DNA of 64,000 nt from Jatrophihabitans sp. (lineage in GTDB: Bacteria > Actinomycetota > Actinomycetes > Mycobacteriales > Jatrophihabitantaceae), in contig DASVQQ010000011.1 of assembly GCA_036389035.1 (NCBI GenBank), positions 434,001 through 498,000 on the forward strand, read 5' to 3'. The position numbers were made by a program, and so were the translations under genes. Below, in pieces: positions 1 to 8,403 of the stretch. Under the pieces are notes generated by a model. The model was not told the origin of the DNA. It ran no database searches and was given only the letters and a program-made list of their open reading frames with translations. The first letter of the stretch is position 1, and each line of letters begins with the position of its first letter.

Positions 1-369
1 GAAGAGCGCGTCCATGTCCGGTGTCAACGTCTTCGCGACAGCCAGCTGATCGTGATAGGAGAGCGCCCACGGCGGCTTGTCGGTGCAGTCGTTGAGCACT
101 GCCACTGAGTCGTAGTCAGGGTTGAACGCAGCTGCCGGCCGGTACTTCTGGTCGGTGACCAGAGTGATCTCGGCCTCCAACCCGCCGGCACGGATCGCCC
201 TGGTGACCCCAGAGTTGATGGCGACGTCCCCGAGGGAGTCCGGGATGACAAGCGTGATTCTCTCTGGCTTGCCTCGGCGGAAGACGTGAACGGATCTGGT
301 GATTCCAGTCGCGTACTTGAAGTATTGGAAATAGCGTTTCGCCAGGCCGGGAGTGTGCGGCAGACGCAC
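1..369 (-). CDS. glycosyltransferase family 9-like protein, N-terminal part (cut by window edge)
   Basis: Only the first 123 codons lie in the window; the gene continues beyond base 1. The GTG start at 369 follows an AGGAGG Shine-Dalgarno at 375-380 with good spacing. The only in-frame ATG lies near the window edge, so an ATG-only search would miss it. After about 30 basic residues the protein has a Rossmann-type stretch (ITLVIPDSLGDVAINSG, then ITLVTDQKYRPAAAFNPDYD) like the N-terminal domain of ADP-heptose/LPS heptosyltransferase-type (GT9) enzymes. Acceptor and donor are unknown. It lies 31 bp downstream of the PhyH gene on the same strand, so co-transcription is likely. The family call rests on the fold pattern only. 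Confidence 0.6.
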   Translation of the reverse strand, partial: MRLPHTPGLAKRYFQYFKYATGITRSVHVFRRGKPERITLVIPDSLGDVAINSGVTRAIRAGGLEAEITLVTDQKYRPAAAFNPDYDSVAVLNDCTDKPPWALSYHDQLAVAKTLTPDMDALF

Positions 370-400
370 GCTGACCTCCTAGGTGATCCTGCCCGCGGAC

Positions 401-1294
401 CTACTCGATCCCCAGCCACGATCGATCCGCGTTGGGATAGCGGAGGATGTACGCTTGCTTGATCTCCTCGGTCCAGTAGCGGTGACCCTGGGCGGGGAAG
501 CCGAGCATGTCGAGCTGCCGCCTGCTCGCGTTTTCGACGAAGGATATCCACTCCGCGTCTTCTGTGAGAATCCCCCGGCCCGGACCGGCTACCCAGTTCG
601 CCTCAGCGCGCCGGAAGAACGACAGGAGCATGTACCGGGACGCGCCGTCCCTTTTCAGGTCGGTCGCGCGATGGAAGGTGTCGATGTCGAAGGCGATCAC
701 GGTTCCCCTCGGCCCGACTCCGGGAATCTCTGCCTCATAAAATTCCGGGTGAGCGTCACGGGGGGCAAGATGGGGGTGCATCGGAACGTTTTCGGCAAGC
801 TTGTTATCCACGAACATCGGCGGACCGTTGCCCTCGTCCACGTCGGACAGGAGGATGAAATATTGAACGTGGGCAAACTCGGGATCCTGCGACGCGATGA
901 CAGGCGTGTGTCCGCGATAATCGCGATGGTGATCCTGGTCGTAGGAAGCGCCGGCATACTTCACCCACACGTGCCCGTTATACATGCGGATGTCCGGGCT
1001 GCCCAAGAGGATCTCGGAGAGCTCAATCAGCTTCGGATGCAATGCGAGCAGGCTGAGTTCGGTGCTTGGATAGGGCCAGTCAACAAGACCTGCACGATAG
1101 TTCTTGCGGTGGGATTCTTGAAATTCGGCCGATCCGTTAACGAATGCGTCTGGCGTTGGCAGCGTCTCGTATAACGTGCTTAGGGCGGGAGCCAGCTCCT
1201 CTTCGGTAAAGAATCCGGGGAGTATGGAGTAACCCAGCGTCGGGTACTCTGCAACCGCTTTTGCGATGAGAGATGAATGACCCTCATTGCTCAT
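401..1294 (-). CDS. phytanoyl-CoA dioxygenase (PhyH) family Fe(II)/2-oxoglutarate oxygenase
   Basis: This 297-residue protein belongs to the PhyH-type non-haem iron dioxygenases, which hydroxylate or oxidise small molecules using 2-oxoglutarate and O2. The facial triad is visible as H123-x-D125 and distal H208 (in FDIDTFHRATD), with R220 placed to bind 2-oxoglutarate. I chose ATG 1294 over ATG 1312 because a GGGAGG ribosome site sits 8 bases upstream of it and lies inside the longer reading frame. The neighbours (glycosyltransferase, sugar isomerase, dehydrogenases) suggest a sugar or cyclitol-like substrate, which is inference. It is divergent from the isomerase operon at 1819. Confidence 0.85.
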   Translation of the reverse strand: MSNEGHSSLIAKAVAEYPTLGYSILPGFFTEEELAPALSTLYETLPTPDAFVNGSAEFQESHRKNYRAGLVDWPYPSTELSLLALHPKLIELSEILLGSPDIRMYNGHVWVKYAGASYDQDHHRDYRGHTPVIASQDPEFAHVQYFILLSDVDEGNGPPMFVDNKLAENVPMHPHLAPRDAHPEFYEAEIPGVGPRGTVIAFDIDTFHRATDLKRDGASRYMLLSFFRRAEANWVAGPGRGILTEDAEWISFVENASRRQLDMLGFPAQGHRYWTEEIKQAYILRYPNADRSWLGIE

Positions 1295-1740
1295 ACTTAG
1301 AGCCTCCCTCATTCTTTCGAGCCGTCGACTTCGGCGAATCGGCTGGGGGTATTATTCACGAGGCTACATTCAGGCAATAAAGAGAGTATCAGACTTCTCT
1401 GCACCTGAAAAGGTTGGGGGTGATATACATTAGCGACATGGCGGCGGCGTCGGCGCATCGGAGAATGTCTCGCTGGCGGGACAGCTCGTAGTGGTCGAAT
1501 GGCCACTGGACTCCCTTTCAGGTCCGGGTCTCAGGCTGCCCGGAACGGCCACCGAAGTCGAGGCACAGGAAGCGGCGTCAGGTGGTCGATGGGTCGATGA
1601 GTGGCAAGGGGCGGCCCTCCACTAGGCGACTGAACGGAGCCCCAGCCCGGGGACCCGGATCGCGCACTTCGGCCGTGACGATTGACCAGCGGTCCTCCGG
1701 CCCTTAGTGTCGCTTTAAGAGAAGCGGAAAGCACGCACTA

Positions 1741-1770
1741 TTGACGCAATGAAATGGACTCTGCTTTGAT
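1741..1770 (+). promoter_or_regulatory. possible sigma70-type promoter for the isomerase/dehydrogenase operon
   Basis: TTGACG at 1741-1746 and TTTGAT at 1765-1770 are separated by 18 bases, and the isomerase gene starts 48 bases downstream. The surrounding divergent intergenic region (1295-1818) has no convincing gene; short leftward frames there lack family features or start signals. The -10 match is weak, so this is a suggestion. Confidence 0.35.
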
Positions 1771-1818
1771 TCGGAGATCGCATCATCGCATTATCCGGAA
1801 AAGATAGGGCGGAATCGT

Positions 1819-2625
1819 ATGCAGGCTTCCTGTTCCACCATCGGATTCGGGATGCTGACGATGGAGGCAGCCCTCAGTCACATCGCGGCGCTCGGATTTA
1901 TCGACGTCGAAATAGGTGTGCTCGGTGATTTTTGCCCGCACCTGGACCCACAGGCGCCAGTAAATGAAACTGTCGCCCACTGCGTCGAGGCCTTTGACCG
2001 GCATGGGCTGCGCCCAGTAGCGTTGAACACGGCTCCCCGGATTTATTGCGATGATCCGCGTGACCGAGACGAATTGTTGACAGTTGCCCATCGCCTGCTG
2101 CAATTGACCGCCGGACTGCACTGCGACCTCATTCTGGACGTCGGCGAGCGGGAGGAGGGCACCGATGCCGGACTGCGCCGGGCCGCCGACGTGGCACGTG
2201 AGGTCTTCCGCAGGGGACGTGAGCAATATGGCGTCACGGTCAGCGTCGAGGCGCCGCATCGCGGGATGAACGCGCAGACCATCCCCGAGACGCTGCGGCT
2301 GCTCGACCTCGCCGGTGAGGACGCGCTCGGCATCACCTACGACACAAGCCACGCGACGTGCGGAGGGGTGCCCGCGGAGGAGGGGCTGCGTCTGATCGGC
2401 GATCGGATCACTCGGGTGCAGGCCCGTGATCACCGTGGCAACGACGTTCACTTCACCCCCGGCGACGGCGAGTACGACTGGCCCGCACTGGCCCGTTTCC
2501 TCACACTGAATCCCCGGCCGGTCTGCCTTGAGCTTGAGTTCGACGGGCGACTCACCGCCAACCAAGTCGCGGACGAGGTAGGCAGGGGACGTGAGTTCCT
2601 CGGCCGGCTGACGAGCGCTTCGTGA
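1819..2625 (+). CDS. sugar phosphate isomerase/epimerase-like TIM-barrel protein
   Basis: The 268-residue protein has the xylose-isomerase-like/AP-endonuclease-2 TIM-barrel pattern found in ketose epimerases and inosose isomerases or dehydratases. Probable metal ligands are E144 (SVEAP), D175 and H178 (YDTSH), H205 (ARDHRG) and a glutamate in CLELEFD near 238-240. The stop overlaps the start of the next gene (TGATG), so it is translationally coupled to a Gfo/Idh/MocA dehydrogenase. That pairing is typical of sugar or inositol catabolism and of cyclitol biosynthesis. The substrate cannot be read from the sequence. Confidence 0.82.
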   Translation: MQASCSTIGFGMLTMEAALSHIAALGFIDVEIGVLGDFCPHLDPQAPVNETVAHCVEAFDRHGLRPVALNTAPRIYCDDPRDRDELLTVAHRLLQLTAGLHCDLILDVGEREEGTDAGLRRAADVAREVFRRGREQYGVTVSVEAPHRGMNAQTIPETLRLLDLAGEDALGITYDTSHATCGGVPAEEGLRLIGDRITRVQARDHRGNDVHFTPGDGEYDWPALARFLTLNPRPVCLELEFDGRLTANQVADEVGRGREFLGRLTSAS

Positions 2626-3581
2626 TGCGAATCGGGGTGATCGGCTGTGGACGGCATGCAACGTCGGTGCTGCATCCCGCTCTCGTCCACCTCGGCTTCG
2701 ACCTCGCCGCCATCTGTGCGCGGCGGTTGTCCTCCGCGCAAGCCGCGGCTGCCAAGTTCGGCGGGGGTGTGGCCTATGACGATCCGGCCGAGATGATCCG
2801 CCGCGAGAACCTGGAAGCAGTGGTCGCCTGTGTTCCGCCGCAGGTCTACGGAAGGGTGATCCGTCAGTGTGTCGAAGCGCGACTGCCAGTCTTCGCGGAG
2901 AAGCCAGGCGCCGGCGGGACGGTCGAGGCGAGCGAGTTGGCCGCGTTCAGCGCAGATGCCGGCGTCCCGGTGATGGTGGGTTATATGAAGCGGTTCGCCC
3001 CTGCGTACAGGCGAGCCCGCGCAGCCATGGCGGACCCCCTGTTCGGAGCTCCCTCGCTGGCCACGTTCACGTTCGTCATGGGAGACATGGGAATCGACTT
3101 CGATAGCTATCTGGTCGACAATCCAGTTCATCACCTCGATCTGGCAAGGTACCTCCTCGGCGAGCTGTACGACCTCCACGTGACGAGGGGACGCAGCAAT
3201 GGTGGCCGCCATGCGCTGACGGTCGCCGCCCGCACGGACTCGGGCGCCGTGGTCAGCCTGCAGCTCGGCAGCACCGGGAGCTGGCAGCAGCACAATGAGT
3301 CGGTGGAAGTATTCGGGGCGGGCAGTTCAGTCCTGATTGACAACATGGACACCTGCGTCCTGCGGCCGCTGGAAGGCCCCGAGCAACGCTGGTCACCTAA
3401 TTACACGATCCCGCACGAGGCGAACTCGACGTTCACCACAATGGGATTCGGTCCGGAGCTGACGCATTTCCGCGATGTCGTCCGTGGTGCGGAGAAATGC
3501 GAATCCGATATCGCCAGCGCGGCTCGAACGCTGGCCCTCATCGAAGAGATCAGAGCCCAGCTCGGCCGCAACGGCGGTTAG
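2625..3581 (+). CDS. Gfo/Idh/MocA family NAD(P)-dependent oxidoreductase
   Basis: An N-terminal Rossmann motif (GVIGCGRH, residues 4-11) and the family EKP motif (E92-K93-P94) identify a sugar/cyclitol dehydrogenase of about 318 residues with the usual C-terminal substrate domain (GYMKRFAP, DNPVHHLDLARYLLG). ATG 2625 overlaps the preceding stop; GTG 2622 is the alternative start. It is the second gene of the isomerase operon. The next gene is a divergent paralogue, so two different oxidation or reduction steps on related substrates are likely (inference). Confidence 0.85.
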   Translation: MRIGVIGCGRHATSVLHPALVHLGFDLAAICARRLSSAQAAAAKFGGGVAYDDPAEMIRRENLEAVVACVPPQVYGRVIRQCVEARLPVFAEKPGAGGTVEASELAAFSADAGVPVMVGYMKRFAPAYRRARAAMADPLFGAPSLATFTFVMGDMGIDFDSYLVDNPVHHLDLARYLLGELYDLHVTRGRSNGGRHALTVAARTDSGAVVSLQLGSTGSWQQHNESVEVFGAGSSVLIDNMDTCVLRPLEGPEQRWSPNYTIPHEANSTFTTMGFGPELTHFRDVVRGAEKCESDIASAARTLALIEEIRAQLGRNGG

Positions 3582-3609
3582 ACCAATCAGCTGCAGTGGA
3601 GATACTCAC

Positions 3610-4605
3610 ATGCCCGCACGAGTGAAGCTTGGCCTAGTGGGCTGCGGCAGTCACGCCTGGATGGCGATCCTGCCGGCTCTCCGGTTCGCTCCCATCGATC
3701 TCGTCGCCGTCTGCGACGTGGATCGGGAACGAGCCGAGCGAGTCGCCCGCGCTTACGGCGCATCTGCCTACTACTCCCGTCACCAGGACCTGCTCGCCGG
3801 GGAAGACGTCGACGTGGTCGCGGTCGTCGGGCCGCCCGCCCTTCACCACTCGGTGGGACTGGACGTGCTGGCCGCAGGACGTCACCTGTTCGTCGAGAAA
3901 CCTCCGGCGCCAACCTATCGGGAGGCCTGTGAGCTCGCCGAGGCAGCCAACGGTCGTCACGTCATGGTCGGTTTCCAGAAGCGGTACGCCCGCGCCTACC
4001 AACTCGCCATGCAAGCCACGGCGAGCAACGAGTTCGGCCGGCCGTCGATGCTCCGTCTGAATTATTCCCACGTCCGCACGGCGCCGCTGCTCGAGCAGCT
4101 CGCCTTCATGAGCATCCACGCGCTGGATCTAGCCCGCTTCTTCATGGGCGACGTCGTCGCCGGCATGGTCCACATCTCCGAGCGGGGCGGGCAGCATGTC
4201 ATCGCTCTCACCCTAGAACACTCCGCGGGTTCGGTCTCGATGCTCAGCCTCTCGGCCTTAGAGCCGCGCCTTCAGGAGACTCTCGAGCTCGCCGGAGAGT
4301 CGACCTTGCTCCGGGTGCAGGACCTCGCCGAACTCACGGTCGAACGGGCGGCGCCGAATTGGACGGACGCCGACGGGACCACTCCCGCCATGATGTCGTC
4401 ATGGCGACCTGACTTCACCATCCCCACCGATTACAACAACAGCCTGATCCTGCAGGGATACGCCGGTGAGATGATCGAGTTGGCGGACGCCGTCCTGAGC
4501 CGCCGCCCGGTCATGGGCAACATCGATGACGCGGTTCAGGCGATGCGTCTGGTAGACGCATTAGCACGCGCGCCGGTCGGCTTTTCCAGGCTCGACCTCG
4601 GCTGA
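3610..4605 (+). CDS. second Gfo/Idh/MocA family oxidoreductase
   Basis: This 331-residue dehydrogenase has the glycine-rich dinucleotide motif near its start (GLVGCGSH), the EKPP motif and the paired substrate-domain signature GFQKRYARAY. It is similar in layout to the preceding protein but clearly diverged, and lacks the HH pair there (MSIHALDLARFFMG). ATG 3610 is preferred because it follows a GGAGA site and matches the family N-terminus; an upstream frame opening at 3475 would overlap the previous gene by about 100 bases. It is the last gene of the operon and converges with erm at 4643. Confidence 0.85.
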   Translation: MPARVKLGLVGCGSHAWMAILPALRFAPIDLVAVCDVDRERAERVARAYGASAYYSRHQDLLAGEDVDVVAVVGPPALHHSVGLDVLAAGRHLFVEKPPAPTYREACELAEAANGRHVMVGFQKRYARAYQLAMQATASNEFGRPSMLRLNYSHVRTAPLLEQLAFMSIHALDLARFFMGDVVAGMVHISERGGQHVIALTLEHSAGSVSMLSLSALEPRLQETLELAGESTLLRVQDLAELTVERAAPNWTDADGTTPAMMSSWRPDFTIPTDYNNSLILQGYAGEMIELADAVLSRRPVMGNIDDAVQAMRLVDALARAPVGFSRLDLG

Positions 4606-4642
4606 TTCAGCGTGTCCACAGCCGGGGTGCGCGAGATGTGGA

Positions 4643-5446
4643 TCAGCCTCTGGCGTTCAGTGCTTCGAAGATGTCGAGCCATTCGGACGGATGCACGAAC
4701 GCGACCACGCGGTCCCGCTCCACGCCTGCGGCGGCAAAGGCCCTCGAGACCCTGGCCGTCGGGAACCGGGTCGACAGCGAGGCGTGCAAGCTGCCGCCCA
4801 CGCCGGTGAAGCCGAGCTCGACCATGCGCTCGTAGGCGCGATAGCGGGAGGAGGGGATGAGCGGACGCGCCCGTTGGATGAGCTGAAGGACGCCGGCGTC
4901 GACCCGCGGTACCGGGCGGAACTCGGTGCGCGAGATGCGGCCGCGAAGCTCCCATGAAAAGAACGGCCACGTGCGTACCGTCAGCAGGCTCCAGCGACCG
5001 AAGTCTCCGGTCCGCTTCCGCGCGTACTCGAGCTGGGTGATGAAGGTGGCACTGTCGAGTGCTACAGCGTTCAAGCACCAGTCGATGACCGGGGCGGTAA
5101 TCGAGAACGGCACATTGCCGATGACTTGAAATGTCTCATCCGGCGGGCGGGCGGAGAGGAAGTCCCCCGCGACGACGTGGATGTTGCCGTGGTGGGAAAG
5201 CCGCTTTTCCAGTTTGGCCACGAAGGCAGCGTCGAGCTCATAGACCTTCAGTTCACGGCACCTGGCAGCGGCAGCCTCGCTGATGATGCCTTCACCGCCA
5301 CCGACTTCCAGCACCAGACCACGCGGGTTCAGATCCGACAGGTCGACGAACCAGCCGGCGACCTCTTTCCCTCGCAGGAAGTTCTGTGATAACTCACGCC
5401 GTCTGGTGTCCCGTGCTCGGCGAGGCCTCACGCCTTTGTCTGTCAC
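4643..5446 (-). CDS. erm: Erm-family 23S rRNA adenine N6-methyltransferase
   Basis: Erm enzymes methylate A2058 of 23S rRNA and give resistance to macrolides, lincosamides and streptogramin B. The 267-residue protein shows the Erm N-terminal signature (RRELSQNFL, QNFL at 21-24), the SAM motif EVGGGEG at 47-53, E70 and D95 as further cofactor-pocket positions, and the catalytic NVPF motif at 111-114. The serine before QNFL and NVPF in place of NLPY favour Erm over the housekeeping KsgA/RsmA. GTG 5446 has an AGAGGAGG site 8 bases upstream. It could be self-resistance or acquired; no macrolide-type PKS is in the window. The leader may be regulatory (see 5484-5588). Confidence 0.85.
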   Translation of the reverse strand: MTDKGVRPRRARDTRRRELSQNFLRGKEVAGWFVDLSDLNPRGLVLEVGGGEGIISEAAAARCRELKVYELDAAFVAKLEKRLSHHGNIHVVAGDFLSARPPDETFQVIGNVPFSITAPVIDWCLNAVALDSATFITQLEYARKRTGDFGRWSLLTVRTWPFFSWELRGRISRTEFRPVPRVDAGVLQLIQRARPLIPSSRYRAYERMVELGFTGVGGSLHASLSTRFPTARVSRAFAAAGVERDRVVAFVHPSEWLDIFEALNARG

Positions 5447-5483
5447 GTCGTCAACCTCCTCTCGGGCGCGGCTTCCTGGAAAG

Positions 5484-5588
5484 TCAGGCCAAGTGGAGGT
5501 AGCACGGACGTCCAGTGGCGGCGAAAGTCCAGTCTAACTTGGCCGCATCGCTCGGATTCCAGGCCCGGCTACGCCCCGGTCGAGGCAT
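5484..5588 (-). promoter_or_regulatory. candidate erm leader: short ORF plus inverted repeat
   Basis: On the erm strand a 34-codon frame opens at ATG 5588 and ends with TGA at 5484-5486, 37 bases before the erm GTG. The inverted repeat GGCCAAGT (5487-5494) / ACTTGGCC (5537-5544) lies inside this frame, the layout expected for translational or transcriptional attenuation of erm genes. No Shine-Dalgarno is evident before the leader ATG, and no known arrest motif is recognised. The hairpin is seen directly; its regulatory role is inference. Confidence 0.35.
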
Positions 5589-5810
5589 GAGGTAGCGGTC
5601 GACAGCTTCGGAAAGCGGAGCGCATTTCGAGCGCGACCTGCCAGCAGCCATACCAACCCAGCTCGACCGGGCCACCGGCGCCTGCCCGGATCGGTCCGTA
5701 CGAGGGCGGGGTGAAGTCAGGGGTTGCGCTGGCCACGGAGCTGAAGAAGACCCCGAGGGTGCCCGGGTCAACGGTCTGAAGGAAGAGCATCTTCTTCCGC
5801 GAGCGTGGTG

Positions 5811-5824
5811 AGGTAGCGCTACCT
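5811..5824. promoter_or_regulatory. 14-bp perfect palindrome, candidate operator of the sugar ABC operon
   Basis: AGGTAGCGCTACCT is a perfect palindrome 82 bases upstream of the binding-protein gene. With the second palindrome at 5852-5868 it forms a pair of likely repressor sites. LacI-family regulators usually control such transporters, but no regulator gene is next to it. Confidence 0.5.
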
Positions 5825-5851
5825 GAGGACCTTCCGACCCCCGGTTGCCTA

Positions 5852-5868
5852 CCTCACAACTTGTGAGG
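5852..5868. promoter_or_regulatory. 17-bp inverted repeat, candidate operator of the sugar ABC operon
   Basis: CCTCACAA and TTGTGAGG flank a single central base, giving a perfect 8+1+8 inverted repeat ending 37 bases before the ATG at 5906 and just upstream of the GGAGGAGGG ribosome site. Its size and position fit a repressor operator near the transcription start. Confidence 0.5.
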
Positions 5869-5905
5869 AGACTTTCGAAGAGCGGACGTCGGAGGAGGGA
5901 CTTGG

Positions 5906-7327
5906 ATGAGGAAGAGCCGTGGGTGTCGTCGTACGTATGCGCTCATCCAGCGCGTACGGCGCTGGCCGAGAGCACGGGCTGCGCTGCCTGGCAACAGGAC
6001 CCGGGTGGCGGCCTTGGCGAGCGTAGGGGTGCTCACAATGCTCGTCAGCGTCGGCTGTGGATCGAATGACGGCGGATCCAGTAGCGGAGGGAAGAAGGGG
6101 AGCGCCCAGACGGCGACGATAAAGGTGGTCACCTGGTCATGGCCGTTCCTTCCCATTGCGGTTGAGCAGTTCGAGAAGGCACACCCCGGCGTCAAGATCG
6201 AGGTCCAGGCGTCAGTGACGGGACAGCAGTACTTCGACAACCTCGCGCGCACGCTGCCGGTCAGCGGAGCTGACATCTCGGTCCTGCAAGCGATACCCGG
6301 ACCGTTCAAGTCCATGCAGGAGGCCGGCCAACTCGAGAATCTGAACAGCGTCTGGGAGGACGAAGGTCTTGCTGACGCGTACCCGCCAGCGGTTGTCGAG
6401 AGCTATACGGCCCCGAACGGCAATCACTATGCGATCAATGTTGACACCTTCTTCTCGCCCATAATCTGGTACAACAAAGACGCTCTGGCCAAAGCAGGTA
6501 TCCAGCCGCCCGCCGAGCGAATCGGCTCGCAGGAAGAACTCCTGAGCATGGGCAAGGCCCTCCAGGAGGCGGGATACGTTCCGATCGCGCTGGAGTCCGA
6601 CAACAACGGGGCGTCATGGGCCTTCTCGGTCGCTCTGCAGAGTTCCTGTGGCGACGAGGGATTCGCCAATCTGACGACGAGTTGGGACCCCGAGGTGGCC
6701 ATCACGACCTCGTGGACGGATGCCTGCGTTATCAACGCGCTCGACACCGTTTCGCTGTACGCCAAGAACGGTCTTTACGGGCCGCACTTCGCCACACAGA
6801 AGCAGGCGCAAGCTCGAACGCTCTTCATGGAGGGCAAGGCTGGGATGCTGGTGAGCGGGTCGTACTTCGACACCCTCTTCCCTGACCCGGAGTCCGACTA
6901 CCACGTCAAATTCCCGTACGGCTGGACGCTTTACCCGCCCGTGCCAGGCGGTGCGCCGACCAAGATCCATGTGTTCGCACTCGATGCGCTCGGCGTGAAC
7001 GCTCGGTCCAAGAACAAGGAGTTGGCGAAGGAGTTCTTGGCCTTAATCGCCAGCAAGGAGTTCAACTCCCAGCCCGAGGTGCAGGCGGGGCTCCCTGGTA
7101 TTCAGCCCCGCTCTGACGTGGACTTCGCCCCCGATACGGCTCCGGCGAGGACTGAGATCACGAAGGCCGCCACGGGCAGCATCGGCGCTGTCCAAAACCT
7201 CACCGCCTCGGTGCCGTGGCAGTCTTCGATCAACTCAGAGGTGCTCAACATGCTTGCCGGCCAAACCGACGCGGACGCCGTGGCACAGAGGTTCGCCAAA
7301 CTCAACGACAAGGCGCGTGCCCGATAG
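5906..7327 (+). CDS. sugar ABC transporter substrate-binding lipoprotein (CUT1 type)
   Basis: The 473-residue protein starts with a long basic n-region, a hydrophobic segment (about 33-50) and the lipobox LVSVGC (C51), followed by a Ser/Gly linker. It should therefore be a lipid-anchored extracellular solute-binding protein (family 1, MalE-like). ATG 5906 follows a strong GGAGGAGGG site. Two permease genes follow within about 60 and 4 bases, forming one operon; no ATP-binding subunit is present, as is usual for actinobacterial carbohydrate importers sharing an MsiK-type ATPase. The sugar is unknown. The two downstream glycoside hydrolases make oligosaccharide uptake plausible. Confidence 0.88.
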   Translation: MRKSRGCRRTYALIQRVRRWPRARAALPGNRTRVAALASVGVLTMLVSVGCGSNDGGSSSGGKKGSAQTATIKVVTWSWPFLPIAVEQFEKAHPGVKIEVQASVTGQQYFDNLARTLPVSGADISVLQAIPGPFKSMQEAGQLENLNSVWEDEGLADAYPPAVVESYTAPNGNHYAINVDTFFSPIIWYNKDALAKAGIQPPAERIGSQEELLSMGKALQEAGYVPIALESDNNGASWAFSVALQSSCGDEGFANLTTSWDPEVAITTSWTDACVINALDTVSLYAKNGLYGPHFATQKQAQARTLFMEGKAGMLVSGSYFDTLFPDPESDYHVKFPYGWTLYPPVPGGAPTKIHVFALDALGVNARSKNKELAKEFLALIASKEFNSQPEVQAGLPGIQPRSDVDFAPDTAPARTEITKAATGSIGAVQNLTASVPWQSSINSEVLNMLAGQTDADAVAQRFAKLNDKARAR

Positions 7328-7388
7328 GCGACGGACCTGAGCCGGCACGCCCGCGAAGGGGTGGGCCGACTCACGTCGTTCTATTGCC

Positions 7389-8399
7389 GTGCGACGCGGT
7401 CGGGCGCGGTCGTCAAGCAGGAAGAAGGGCAAGGTGGACAGCGCCGTGCCGGTGTCGACCGGATCGCGTGCCCCAGCGCGTTCGCGCCTGCGCCGGTATC
7501 GGGCAGGTCGAGACCCGCGGAGCCGGCCGCACTTCTCAGAGATTGCCAGATGGGGGTTGTTCATCCTGCCCGCGTTGGCTCTTACCGGCTTCTTCATTCT
7601 CTATCCAGCTCTTGGGTCGCTCCGGTACTCGCTCCTTGACTGGGCGGGGTACGGACCAGAACGCTACGTCGGCGTCGACAACTTCACGGAGCTCGCCTCC
7701 GACCCACTCGCCTGGGACGCCGTACTGCACTCCAGCCTGTTTGCGCTGGTGACCACTGTGGTCGAGGTGACCGTCGGGACCGCGATCGCGCTCGCACTCG
7801 ATCGCAAGGTTTTCGGGCACAAGACGTTCAAGCTGCTCATCTTCTTGCCTTGGATCCTGCCGACTGCGTTCGTCGCGCTTTCATGGGCAAATGGATACGA
7901 TCCGTACTTTGGCTGGGTTGTCGCAATCACTGATTTGTTCGGGATGGAACATGCCTGGCTCAATGACTCACATGCAGTTCTTTTCGCGGTTGCCATCGCG
8001 CCGATCCTGCAGAGCACTGGCTTTGTCATGATCGTGGTGATGGGCGCGCTAGGAGACGTCTCGTCAGAGATTCACGAAGCCGCCACGCTCGATGGTGTCT
8101 CTGAGCCGCAACGAGCCCGCCACGTCAGTCTGCCGCTGGTGCGTGACGCCGTCGCGACCATGGCATTGCTCCAGTTCCTCTGGGGGTTCACGAACTTCGA
8201 CTACGTATACATCATGACCAGCGGCGGTCCAGGGACGGCGTCTGAGGTGACTAGCACGTTCGTGTACTCACAGGCGTTCGAGAACGCGAGGTTCGGCTAT
8301 GCCTGCGCCGCGGCGGTGGTGACCACCGTTCTCATGGGGGCGTTCGCGATGTTCTACACAACGCTGATCCGGCCGCGCGGCATCAGTAAGGCGGGATAG
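7389..8399 (+). CDS. sugar ABC transporter permease (MalF-like)
   Basis: This is an inner-membrane permease of 336 residues with a long basic cytoplasmic N-terminus, a first membrane segment near residues 54-76 (WGLFILPALALTGFFI) and the EAA loop typical of MalF-type permeases (EIHEAATLDGVSEPQRARHVSLPL). GTG 7389 is the assigned start, but no clear ribosome site precedes it; a shorter form starting nearer the first membrane segment is possible. It is the second gene of the transporter operon at 5906-9249. Confidence 0.85.
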   Translation: MRRGRARSSSRKKGKVDSAVPVSTGSRAPARSRLRRYRAGRDPRSRPHFSEIARWGLFILPALALTGFFILYPALGSLRYSLLDWAGYGPERYVGVDNFTELASDPLAWDAVLHSSLFALVTTVVEVTVGTAIALALDRKVFGHKTFKLLIFLPWILPTAFVALSWANGYDPYFGWVVAITDLFGMEHAWLNDSHAVLFAVAIAPILQSTGFVMIVVMGALGDVSSEIHEAATLDGVSEPQRARHVSLPLVRDAVATMALLQFLWGFTNFDYVYIMTSGGPGTASEVTSTFVYSQAFENARFGYACAAAVVTTVLMGAFAMFYTTLIRPRGISKAG

Positions 8400-8403
8400 C
8401 GAC

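Noticed and set aside
1309..1734. Two short leftward open frames in the divergent intergenic region
   Set aside because: No ribosome sites, no family features, and AT-rich non-coding character; treated as intergenic.
4643..5446. KsgA/RsmA 16S rRNA dimethyltransferase as identity of the erm gene
   Set aside because: The SQNFL signature and NVPF motif fit Erm better than the GQNFL and NLPY of KsgA, and the accessory context is wrong for a housekeeping gene.
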